This document shows positions 27,587-35,448 of a DNA stretch of 64,000 bases, piece after piece. The DNA is from an uncultured Aquimarina sp. (GTDB lineage: Bacteria; Bacteroidota; Bacteroidia; Flavobacteriales; Flavobacteriaceae): NCBI RefSeq assembly GCF_947492405.1, contig NZ_CANLMP010000003.1:620001-684000 (forward strand), read 5' to 3'. The notes below the pieces were generated by a model. That model did no database searches. It was not told the origin of the DNA and saw only the letters and a list, made by a program, of their open reading frames with translations. Made by a program: the position numbers and the translations under genes. Within the stretch, counting starts at the first letter, position 1, and every line of letters starts with the position of its first letter.

Positions 27587-27934
27587 ATGAAACAATTTAT
27601 GTTCCTTTTTAAAGGTGGAGACGATGTTTGGGATGCTAAATCAACAGAAGAACAAAATGCACACATGGAAGAGTGGATGCAATGGATTGGTCAAATGGCA
27701 GAACAAGAAAAATATGTAGGAGGTGAACGTCTTTATCCAGCCGTAAAAACTGTTCATCCCGGAGGTACGAAAGTTACGGATAGATCTTTTGTCGAAGCTA
27801 AAGAATTAGTAGGAGGTTACATTACCGTAATGGCAGAAACAATTGAAGAAGCAACCGAAATGGCAAAAGGATGTCCTGGATTACAATGGGAATCTTCTGT
27901 AGAAGTAAGAGAAGTTTGGCCAGATGAGGCTTAA
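27587..27934 (+). CDS. YCII-related (DGPF) domain protein, first copy
   Basis: A 115-residue cytoplasmic protein of the YCII/DGPF family: KQFMFLFKGGDDVW at the start, then EEWMQWIGQMAEQEK, GGERLYPAVK, FVEAKELVGGYITVMAE, CPGLQWESSVEVREV. These are ferredoxin-like alpha/beta-barrel proteins. The second copy starts 28 bp later and an ECF42-type sigma factor follows, a neighbourhood described for ECF42 sigma factors. It is therefore likely part of the sigma factor's regulon or regulation. Confidence 0.85.
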   Translation: MKQFMFLFKGGDDVWDAKSTEEQNAHMEEWMQWIGQMAEQEKYVGGERLYPAVKTVHPGGTKVTDRSFVEAKELVGGYITVMAETIEEATEMAKGCPGLQWESSVEVREVWPDEA

Positions 27935-27962
27935 TCGCAAGTGTAATTAAAAATCATAAACG

Positions 27963-28307
27963 ATGAAAGAATTTTTAATGTTGATACGAGGAGGGCAGGA
28001 AAAATATAATTCGGTATCTCCAGAAGATATGCAAAAACATATGGAACATTGGCAACAATGGATGGGAAGCTTAGCACAAGAAGATAAATTAGTAGGAGGA
28101 CAACCTTTAATGAACGAAGGAACTACCATGACAGAAAGAGGAAAGAAAGTTATAGATCGTCCATTTGCAGAAGGCAAAGAATTGGTGGGAGGGTACTTAC
28201 TTATTAAGGCAGATTCTCTAGTGCATGCTACAGAGATCGCAAAAGACTGCCCTAGTTTCGAGTATGATTGTAGTGTAGAGGTTCGTGAAATAGCTCCGAT
28301 GGATTAA
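27963..28307 (+). CDS. YCII-related (DGPF) domain protein, second copy
   Basis: A 114-residue paralogue of the preceding protein, with the same order of blocks (EFLMLIRGGQEKY, EHWQQWMGSLAQEDK, GGQPLMNEG, FAEGKELVGGYLLIKAD, CPSFEYDCSVEVREI). The two are clearly tandem duplicates that have diverged at many positions. The next gene, the ECF sigma factor, starts 9 bp after its stop, so they form one transcription unit. Confidence 0.85.
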   Translation: MKEFLMLIRGGQEKYNSVSPEDMQKHMEHWQQWMGSLAQEDKLVGGQPLMNEGTTMTERGKKVIDRPFAEGKELVGGYLLIKADSLVHATEIAKDCPSFEYDCSVEVREIAPMD

Positions 28308-28316
28308 ACGATCATC

Positions 28317-29594
28317 TTGGAACCAAAAGATCACATAGACAATACGATAAACCATCTTTTTAGACAAGAGTCTGGAAAGATGGTTGCTGTTTTGATCAAA
28401 ATCTTCGGTACAGAAAACATAGAACTTGCAGAAGATGTAGTACAAGATGCATTAGTGAGTGCATTAGAAACCTGGAAGTATAGAGGCATGCCCGATAACC
28501 CAAGAGCATGGTTATATCGCACAGCACGCAATAAAGCAATAGATATCATTCGACGAAAAAAGCACAGTAAAACTATAGACTTTTCTGATCCCGAACGCAA
28601 ACTACTGACTTCAGAATATACATTAGCGAATACAATGAAGGATTTTTGGAAGGAGCAACATATACAAGATGATTTTTTGGCAATGATGTATGCCTGTTGT
28701 CACCCGGATATTTCGCAGGAAAACCAGATTACATTTATTCTTAAATCTCTTTGTGGATTTAGTACTAAAGAAGTAGCTAAATCTTTTCTTACAGCAGAAG
28801 ATACTATCTCTAAACGATTATATCGTACTAAAGAATATTTCAGGAAAAACAAGATACGACCTGCTATACCGTTTCCAGAAGAAATTGGCACCAGAACTTC
28901 TGCTGTGTTAAGTGCGATCTACTTGATGTTTAACGAAGGATATAATTCTACTCATGATGATCAGTTAATAAGAAAAGATTTGATCTCACAAGCAATGTGG
29001 CTATGTAAATCACTCTTAGATAGTGCGCATACTCAATTGCCAGAAGTATATGCATTGATGTCACTAATGTGTTTTCATACCGCTAGAGTAGATAGTCGAA
29101 TTACAGAACAGGGAGCACTCATATTATTACCAGATCAGAACAGAAGTACTTGGAATACAGAACTGATTCGATTGGGAGGTAACTATCTTAATCAAGCTGC
29201 GTTTGGAGATACACTTACTACCTATCATCTAGAAGCAGCCATAGCATATCAACATTGTACAGCTTCGAGTTATAAAGCCACTAATTGGAAAGAAATTCTT
29301 AAATATTATGATCTTTTGCTACACATAGATAATGATCCTATTGTTTCTTTAAACAGATGTTTAATTCTATTAGAATTACATGGACCCGAAGAAGCATTAG
29401 AAGCGATAAAAGAAATCAAAGATCATAAAATACTAGATAAGTATTACTTATATCACGCGATTCTGGGAGAAATCCACGAACGTTTAATACAACTTAACAC
29501 CGCTGTTGAGCATTATCAGCAAGCAATACAACTTACCCAATCCAAGCCAGAGCAAAATTGCTTACAACAAAAAATAGCCCGTATTCTTAATTAA
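28317..29594 (+). CDS. ECF42-type RNA polymerase sigma factor with C-terminal extension
   Basis: A 425-residue sigma factor. I keep the TTG start at 28317, because the first in-frame ATG would remove the N-terminal helix (DHIDNTINHLFRQESGKMVAVL) that belongs to sigma region 2. Region 2 ends with RAWLYRTARNKAIDIIRR, region 4 carries LKSLCGFSTKEVAKSFL and an HTH to about residue 175. Residues about 190-425 are helical and TPR-like (ILRHG-type turns: RSTWNTELIRLGG, AAIAYQH, LNRCLILLE). A long helical C-terminus and DGPF neighbours are the hallmarks of the ECF42 group, where the extension is thought to replace an anti-sigma factor. Confidence 0.88.
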   Translation: MEPKDHIDNTINHLFRQESGKMVAVLIKIFGTENIELAEDVVQDALVSALETWKYRGMPDNPRAWLYRTARNKAIDIIRRKKHSKTIDFSDPERKLLTSEYTLANTMKDFWKEQHIQDDFLAMMYACCHPDISQENQITFILKSLCGFSTKEVAKSFLTAEDTISKRLYRTKEYFRKNKIRPAIPFPEEIGTRTSAVLSAIYLMFNEGYNSTHDDQLIRKDLISQAMWLCKSLLDSAHTQLPEVYALMSLMCFHTARVDSRITEQGALILLPDQNRSTWNTELIRLGGNYLNQAAFGDTLTTYHLEAAIAYQHCTASSYKATNWKEILKYYDLLLHIDNDPIVSLNRCLILLELHGPEEALEAIKEIKDHKILDKYYLYHAILGEIHERLIQLNTAVEHYQQAIQLTQSKPEQNCLQQKIARILN

Positions 29595-29819
29595 TAATAC
29601 GATGAGTTGTCATTTCAGATTTGATCCAGAATTCAGAATGATAAATAAACAGGTCTTGTATGAATGTTTTATTTTTTTATTTAATGATATTCTTTTATTT
29701 TAAGAGTTGATCAACTAATAACAGTGTAATTGATAAGACAAAGTTCAGTACAAAACTGAAAGATAAAGTAGGAGTCTGTTACTAATTTTACACGAGATAC
29801 TAGAGAAAATGAGAACCCT

Positions 29820-30659
29820 ATGAGGACAATTACATTACCTGATGAATTAAGTTTGAATTCTTCTATGTCAATTGTAGTTTATGATTACGAAAGCATTACT
29901 GAAATATCCAAGCAACAAATTTTATTGAATAAAAATACGTTTAGCTTTCTGCAAGAAGGAACCAAAGAAGTCTTTTTTGACGATTCCACATACGCAGTTG
30001 ATAATTCTCAATTTCTATTGATGAAATCCGGACATTGTTTAATGACTGAAAAGCTGTCTAACGATTCAAGATATTATCGGAGTATTCTATTTTTCTTTTC
30101 CAACGAAGTTGTATTACGGTTTATAAGAAAATTTAAATTAGAAATATCTGTTTCAAGAACATTCTATTCGACATATTCATTTAATTACGATTCATTTATA
30201 AAAAGATTTGTTGATAGCCTTTTAGATATAACAAAGCTTTCAAAAGCTACTCAAGAAAACATTTTAAATACAAAATTTGAAGAGATAATGTTATATCTAG
30301 TAGATCTAAATGGCTTAGATTTTCTTTATTCCTTGATTAATCATAGTGATAATCAAAACCAAAAATTTATCCAAACAATTGAAAGTAATAGATTGAACAA
30401 ACTAACGATTAAAGAGCTTTCGTTTCTATCTAATATGAGCGAGTCGACTTTCAAAAGAGAATTTGAGAAACATTTTCATAGTTCGCCTAGTAAATGGTTT
30501 CAGGATAAGAGACTTGAACACTCAGCTTTTCTTTTAAGAAATGAATCTAAAAGACCTACGGATATTTTTGAAGAAATTGGGTATGAGAACCTATCCAACT
30601 TCATTCATGCTTTTAAAGTCAAATTTGGAGTTACACCAAAACAATATCAGTCAAGTTGA
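29820..30659 (+). CDS. AraC family transcriptional regulator
   Basis: A 279-residue protein. The N-terminal 180 residues form a jelly-roll-like sensor (FSFLQEGTKEVFFDD, NSQFLLMKSGHCLMTEKL) of the exsA-type, and the C-terminal 90 residues are a double HTH: first helix pair LTIKELSFLSNMSESTFKREFEK, second RPTDIFEEIGYENLSNFIHAFKVKFG, then the typical VTPKQY end. The inducer is unknown. It is followed on the same strand by the PEBP gene, which has its own -7 box. Confidence 0.88.
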   Translation: MRTITLPDELSLNSSMSIVVYDYESITEISKQQILLNKNTFSFLQEGTKEVFFDDSTYAVDNSQFLLMKSGHCLMTEKLSNDSRYYRSILFFFSNEVVLRFIRKFKLEISVSRTFYSTYSFNYDSFIKRFVDSLLDITKLSKATQENILNTKFEEIMLYLVDLNGLDFLYSLINHSDNQNQKFIQTIESNRLNKLTIKELSFLSNMSESTFKREFEKHFHSSPSKWFQDKRLEHSAFLLRNESKRPTDIFEEIGYENLSNFIHAFKVKFGVTPKQYQSS

Positions 30660-30715
30660 CCTTTTATCAATACTTTTTGATCTGAATTAAACATAACATA
30701 TCGTCGTATCGATCA

Positions 30716-30723
30716 TAATTTTG
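30716..30723 (+). promoter_or_regulatory. -7 box of the PEBP-like gene
   Basis: TAATTTTG matches TAnnTTTG and lies 24 bp before the ATG at 30748. No TTG at the standard distance upstream was seen, so activation by a factor such as the neighbouring AraC protein is possible. Confidence 0.45.
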
Positions 30724-30747
30724 CCAATATAATTTAAAGCAAACATT

Positions 30748-31305
30748 ATGAAAAAATCATTTTCAATTTTAACAACATTAATCATTTTTTCGAGTACGAT
30801 TTTTGGGCAAAATACTTTTACTTTATCGAGTAATGATTTAGGTGGAGAAGCCACAATTATCGAAGAATTTAATGGCTTTGGTTGTACCGGAGAAAATCAA
30901 TCTCCACAGCTATCCTGGAAAAATGCTCCAGTAGGAACTAAAAGTTTTGCTATAACAATGTATGATCCGGATGCTCCTACAGGAAGCGGATGGTGGCATT
31001 GGGTCGTATTTGATATCCCAGCTAACACGAGTGAATTAAAATCTGGTACAGGAAATACAAAGTTGAACTTAACACCTCAAGGAGCTATTCAGAGTATCAC
31101 AGATTATGGAGCAAAAGGTTATGGTGGGCCTTGTCCTCCAGAAGGACATGGTTTACATCAATACATCATTACGGTTTACGCATTAAAAACGGATAAACTT
31201 GGATTAAATGAAAATACTAATCCTGCTGTAGTTGGGTATTACTTATGGAATAATACATTAGCAAAAGCGAGTATAGTAACTTATTATCAAAGAAGAAAGA
31301 AATAG
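30748..31305 (+). CDS. YbhB/YbcL family Raf-kinase-inhibitor-like (PEBP) protein, secreted
   Basis: A 185-residue protein with signal peptide ending STIFGQ. The mature domain is a phosphatidylethanolamine-binding-protein fold: CTGENQSPQLSW, the ligand-pocket motif MYDPDAPTGSGWWHWVVFDIP and the second motif YGGPCPPEGHGLHQYIITVYAL. Bacterial members have no confirmed ligand. A hairpin terminator follows 28 bp after the stop. Confidence 0.9.
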   Translation: MKKSFSILTTLIIFSSTIFGQNTFTLSSNDLGGEATIIEEFNGFGCTGENQSPQLSWKNAPVGTKSFAITMYDPDAPTGSGWWHWVVFDIPANTSELKSGTGNTKLNLTPQGAIQSITDYGAKGYGGPCPPEGHGLHQYIITVYALKTDKLGLNENTNPAVVGYYLWNNTLAKASIVTYYQRRKK

Positions 31306-31332
31306 TTATCTCTAGCGAAGTATGAAAACAAG

Positions 31333-31364
31333 AGCGGTTTGGGTATTAATCCAAACCGCTTTTA
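31333..31364 (+). terminator. Hairpin terminator after the PEBP gene
   Basis: A perfect 10-bp stem AGCGGTTTGG / CCAAACCGCT with an 8-base loop and a short T-tail (four T, then ACATTT). Confidence 0.78.
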
Positions 31365-31459
31365 CATTTAATTAGGTATATTGTTATCTGAAAAAATAGT
31401 TGTTTTTTTATCTGTTACTGTTGTTATATAGGATGTTGTAACTAATTAATATAAACCAG

Positions 31460-32137
31460 ATGTTTATAAAGTTTAAGCGCAATGATTATAGGTTATTTAT
31501 ATTATGTGCACTGATATTTTTATTGGGAGTAATCTCTTGTGGCGAAAGAAAAAGCAATAAAAATAGCATATCTCTAGATCCAAGATATCTTCAAATTGAG
31601 AGCATTAATTCATTTGCTAATTGTAATGGACCAAATGGTAATTATACTACAAAAGTAATATCGAAAAAAGATGGAGCCCTTATTTTTACTCAGATATTCG
31701 ATTATAGAGATTCACCGTTTATGGCTAAACTAAGTTCGGATAATAAAGGTTTCACTTTAGATGAAAACAATAAAATTCTAGATACATTGTCAAATGTTTC
31801 CATTGAAATGATAAGAAGTCATGATTTTCATAGGTTGCAGACCAATCCTAAGTCCTTTTTCAACCAGATAAAATTCGAAAAAAGATTAGATGTAACAACA
31901 GAATTATATTCAGCAATAGACCGACTTAATAATCCAGCAAAACTTTACTACGATAAAGCTATAAAACAACTTAGAAGTGTAGAATTTAAAAACATGATGG
32001 ATACCACACAGGTAATCAAAATAGTATATAAGAAGTGGGATGAAAGCAATTATGGAAAACTTGCAAAGGAAATTGAAATAATACAGGCTGAAAAAGACAC
32101 ATTTAACTTCAGTTTTGAAACAATCAAAATAAACTAA
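31460..32137 (+). CDS. Hypothetical lipoprotein
   Basis: A 225-residue protein with a basic N-terminus, a hydrophobic segment and the lipobox GVISC (Cys27). The mature part (ESINSFANCNGPNGNYTTKVISKKDGALIFTQIF and later VEFKNMMDTTQVIKIVYKKWDE) matches no family I recognise. It should be anchored in the outer membrane or inner membrane outer leaflet. It is isolated by spacers of about 150 bp on either side. Confidence 0.6.
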   Translation: MFIKFKRNDYRLFILCALIFLLGVISCGERKSNKNSISLDPRYLQIESINSFANCNGPNGNYTTKVISKKDGALIFTQIFDYRDSPFMAKLSSDNKGFTLDENNKILDTLSNVSIEMIRSHDFHRLQTNPKSFFNQIKFEKRLDVTTELYSAIDRLNNPAKLYYDKAIKQLRSVEFKNMMDTTQVIKIVYKKWDESNYGKLAKEIEIIQAEKDTFNFSFETIKIN

Positions 32138-32303
32138 TCATCCTAATTCTCAAATAGCAGAGATTTGATGGAAAAATAACTGCGAAGGGAAAAGAAGAAT
32201 AGTAATTTGTATCACTTTTTCTGCAGTATCATTCTCTTTTATTAACTTTAGGTTAGCCAATCCAACTAATTATAACATCAACAAGTTGGCTGAAATACCT
32301 AAA

Positions 32304-32993
32304 ATGAAAAAATCTAAAGAAAATAGTGAACATTATAATTGGGGCGATAATTGTAGTGGATGGCATCTCGTTAAGTCCGAGAAATTAAGTGTGATTGAGG
32401 AATTAATGCCTGCCAATACTTCTGAGCATAAACATTATCATAATTTTTCTGAGCAATATTTTTACATAATCAAAGGAACTGCAACTTTTGAGATAGAAAC
32501 GATGATTGTAGAAGTAAATAAAGGAGAGGGAATTCATATACATCCACAAGTATTTCACCGAATAAGAAACGATAAATCTGCTGATTTAGAATTTCTTGTC
32601 ATCTCGCAACCTACTACAAGAGGAGACAGAGTAAACGAACCTTTTGAAAAAAAAGAATTGAATTTAAACGGTAAAAAATTTAAATCAGTTTCTAATTCAG
32701 TTAATGGAGAAGTTAGTTCAAATACCTTTTTTGAATATCGACAAGATGAAAATATAATTTGGGCAACGTATCAAGGTGGGGATATTTTATTTGGAACTCT
32801 TTCAGGTCAAATAGATAAAAGGAACTTAATATTTACATATCAACACCAAAATAAAAATGGAGATTTCAAAACTGGAAAATGTGAATCATTTATTGAAGAG
32901 GAAGGTGATACACTAATTTTAAAAGAAAAATGGCAATGGACTTGTGATGATTTTTCTAAAGGAGAATCAATACTTGAAGAAATAAAATATTAA
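32304..32993 (+). CDS. Cupin fused to a small NAGS-misnamed beta domain
   Basis: A 229-residue protein from the ATG at 32304; an upstream TTG at 32286 is possible but adds a stretch not typical of the family. Residues 1-115 are a one-domain cupin (NWGDNCSGWHLVK, then HKHYHNFSEQYFYIIKG and GEGIHIHPQVFHRI), with metal ligands in HKHYH and a second HPQVFH. Residues about 125-229 (NSVNGEVSSNTFFEYRQ, ATYQGGDILFGTLSGQID, TGKCESFIEE, LKEKWQWTCDDFSKG) match small proteins that databases often label n-acetylglutamate synthase, a label without biochemical support. The fusion is the unusual point. Confidence 0.72.
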   Translation: MKKSKENSEHYNWGDNCSGWHLVKSEKLSVIEELMPANTSEHKHYHNFSEQYFYIIKGTATFEIETMIVEVNKGEGIHIHPQVFHRIRNDKSADLEFLVISQPTTRGDRVNEPFEKKELNLNGKKFKSVSNSVNGEVSSNTFFEYRQDENIIWATYQGGDILFGTLSGQIDKRNLIFTYQHQNKNGDFKTGKCESFIEEEGDTLILKEKWQWTCDDFSKGESILEEIKY

Positions 32994-33063
32994 TTCATTA
33001 TAACGTTACTGATTATAAGTTTTAAAAATCATTAAATTAGAATACTAAAAAAACAGATTATAA

Positions 33064-33258
33064 ATGAGTGAAAAAGAAAAAAACTCGGCTAAAATGACCT
33101 TAACATTTGGAATTATGGGTTTTCTCGCCGGAATTGGACTATTACTAGGTGGTAATAGACTGATTGGAATTTTTGGTTCTATTGCCAGTGCTGGACTTGT
33201 GTTTAAAGGATATAAGGATTTAAAAGAATTAAAGAATCCGGAAGATAAAAACACATAG
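33064..33258 (+). CDS. Small two-helix membrane protein, 64 residues
   Basis: Begins with a charged stretch (MSEKEKNSAKM), then two hydrophobic segments, about residues 12-28 and 32-47, and a Lys-rich end (YKDLKELKNPEDKNT). It looks like a small inner-membrane protein with both ends in the cytoplasm. Its family is not recognised. It stands alone between the cupin fusion and the YwqK-like lipoprotein gene. Confidence 0.55.
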   Translation: MSEKEKNSAKMTLTFGIMGFLAGIGLLLGGNRLIGIFGSIASAGLVFKGYKDLKELKNPEDKNT

Positions 33259-33336
33259 TCATTCGAAATAGTAGTACTTTTAATACGTTAAAATTTCGTA
33301 CAGAAATCGTTATCTTCAATTGGTACACTACAAAAC

Positions 33337-33990
33337 ATGAAAAAAAACTCACACTTAATACTTCTTTTATTAATTTCCTTACTTTTTACCTGTAAGCAAA
33401 ACTCTGATCAGTCAAATGGTAGTGGTGTAAATGTAAGCTATGCAAAAAGCGTTAAAGTTTTTAAGGATTATTATGAAAGTGGAGAATTACTTGTGTCCGG
33501 GCAGTATGATAATGACAAAAAGGTAGGAGAATGGACAAGTTATTTCAAAAACGGAAAGCCGTCCAAAATAGAAAACTATCAAGATGGAAAATTAGAAGGC
33601 GCTTGGACGGTATTTCACCCAACAGGAAAATTATATATGGATGGAGCACATCAACAAAACGCTAAAATCGGAACTTGGAAACACTATTTAGATGATGGAA
33701 CTCTTAAATATATTAAGCATTATGATACAGAGGGAAGCACAGGAGAATGGAAAAGTTATTATGATTCTGGCGAATTAGCTTCTGTAGAAAACTATCAAAA
33801 AGGCAAGGCACATGGTTTATGGACCGATTTTTATAAAAACGGTCAGATTTATAGAATCGGAAAAAAAATAAAAGGTAGAGAAGACGGAGTCTGGAAAATC
33901 TATAATGATAAAGGAAGGCTGTTGTTAACTGAGACCTATGAAAACGGTAAAAAAATACAAGCAGTTCGAAGTAATGAAGCTGATAATTGA
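33337..33990 (+). CDS. YwqK/MORN-repeat lipoprotein
   Basis: A 217-residue lipoprotein with lipobox LLFTC (Cys19). The mature part is a series of about six 20-24-residue MORN-type repeats with the pattern YYESGEL(x)xGQYDNDKKVGEWTSYFKNGK (for example GEWTSYFKNG, EGAWTVFHPTGK, IGTWKHYLDDG, GEWKSYYDSGE, HGLWTDFYKNGQ, DGVWKIYNDKG). Databases call such proteins YwqK-family antitoxins, but no toxin is present nearby; the repeats more likely act as a surface or envelope scaffold. The gene is monocistronic. Confidence 0.8.
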   Translation: MKKNSHLILLLLISLLFTCKQNSDQSNGSGVNVSYAKSVKVFKDYYESGELLVSGQYDNDKKVGEWTSYFKNGKPSKIENYQDGKLEGAWTVFHPTGKLYMDGAHQQNAKIGTWKHYLDDGTLKYIKHYDTEGSTGEWKSYYDSGELASVENYQKGKAHGLWTDFYKNGQIYRIGKKIKGREDGVWKIYNDKGRLLLTETYENGKKIQAVRSNEADN

Positions 33991-34041
33991 TTTTTGATTT
34001 GTAAAATTTGGTAGAACTTTTTAGTACCTTGCCTTTTACAT

Positions 34042-35448
34042 ATGATTCAGTTTATTTTAAATAATAAGATTATTAGGACGACTGCAAATGCAGGAATAAC
34101 TCTTTTAGATTTTATAAGAGAACACAAGCAATTAAAAGGAACAAAAATTGGTTGTCGCGAAGGAGATTGTGGTGCTTGTACAGTTTTGGTTGGAGCGCTA
34201 AATGATGACAAAGTAACGTATCAAGGCATTACATCTTGTATTTCACCTCTAGGGAATGCTAATGGAAAACATATTGTCACAATCGAGGGGATTAATTTAC
34301 CTACCACATTAAATACAGTACAAAAAGCTATGACCGATAACTATGCCACGCAATGTGGCTTTTGTACACCAGGTTTTGTAGTTTCTATGACTGGGTATGC
34401 TATTGGGAAAAATGAAAGCTGCCTAGATTCCTGTAATGATGCTATAAGTGGTAATATTTGTAGGTGTACAGGATATAAGTCTATTGAAAAAGCAGGATTA
34501 CTTGTAGAAGAGAAACTGCAAGGAAAAGACACTGATAATGCTATGGCTTGGTTGATTAAAGAGGGATTTATTCCTGATTATTTTGAAACCATTCCACAAA
34601 AATTGAAAGATCTAGAGTCAAAATCTATTGCTAATAATGGAAAAATAGTTGCTAGCGGAACGGATCTATATGTTCATAATGCTGATCAACTTGCAGAAGA
34701 ACAAATTCATTTAATTACTGGAGATAAAGCTTTGACTGGGATTCAATTTACATCATCGACGTGTACCATAGGAGCTAATACCACAGTTACAGAGCTTTTA
34801 GAAAATAAGAAATTACAAATCCAGTTTCCGAAGTTAAAGTCATTTCTTACACTAGTTTCTTCTGAACCTATACGTAATATGGGGACTTTGGGAGGGAATT
34901 TTGTCAATGCTTCTCCTATTGGCGATATGACAGTTTTCTTTTTGGCACTTAATGCAACTCTAACGATTCAGTCCAAAACAGGATCAGAAAGACAGTTAGT
35001 TTTCAATGAATTTTATAAAGGATATAAAACCTATGATTTATTTAAAGGTGAAATTTTAAAAAGTATTTCTTTTGATATCCTTGAGGATGGAGACTTTTAT
35101 AATTTTGAAAAGGTGAGTAAAAGAACGCACTTAGATATAGCAAGTGTAAATACTGCGGCAAGAATCACTTTGGAAAATGATATAGTAAGAGCCGCTCATT
35201 TCTCTATGGGAGGAACCGCTCCAATTCCAAAGTATTTATTCAATACTAGTAGTTTTTTCATCGGAAAAACAATCAATTCAGAAACTGTAAAAGAAGCAGA
35301 AACACTTTTACAATCAGAAATTGCACCAATTAGCGATGTAAGAGGATCAGCAGATTATAAACGATTATTAGCTAAACAATTGTTCTTTGCACATTTTATC
35401 GAATTATTTCCAACAAAAGTTGAATTTCAAAAACTGATAGCAGGATGA
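34042..35448 (+). CDS. xdhA: Xanthine dehydrogenase, small (2Fe-2S/FAD) subunit
   Basis: A 468-residue subunit with two 2Fe-2S domains at the N-terminus (first cluster: GCREGDCGACTVL; second: CGFCTPG and ICRCTGY) followed by the FAD-binding domain (LRNMGTLGGN-type RNMGTLGGNFVNASPIGD near residue 280). It transfers electrons from the molybdenum site to FAD and NAD. The start ATG at 34042 gives the usual MIQFILNNK. It overlaps the large-subunit gene by 4 bp (ATGA), which couples their translation. It opens a purine-degradation operon that runs to the guanine deaminase gene. Confidence 0.92.
   Translation: MIQFILNNKIIRTTANAGITLLDFIREHKQLKGTKIGCREGDCGACTVLVGALNDDKVTYQGITSCISPLGNANGKHIVTIEGINLPTTLNTVQKAMTDNYATQCGFCTPGFVVSMTGYAIGKNESCLDSCNDAISGNICRCTGYKSIEKAGLLVEEKLQGKDTDNAMAWLIKEGFIPDYFETIPQKLKDLESKSIANNGKIVASGTDLYVHNADQLAEEQIHLITGDKALTGIQFTSSTCTIGANTTVTELLENKKLQIQFPKLKSFLTLVSSEPIRNMGTLGGNFVNASPIGDMTVFFLALNATLTIQSKTGSERQLVFNEFYKGYKTYDLFKGEILKSISFDILEDGDFYNFEKVSKRTHLDIASVNTAARITLENDIVRAAHFSMGGTAPIPKYLFNTSSFFIGKTINSETVKEAETLLQSEIAPISDVRGSADYKRLLAKQLFFAHFIELFPTKVEFQKLIAG

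Noticed and set aside
33337..33990. YwqK-type protein read as the antitoxin of a toxin-antitoxin pair
   Set aside because: The label comes from database naming of MORN-like repeats. The protein is a secreted lipoprotein and no toxin-like gene is adjacent, so a toxin-antitoxin system is not supported.
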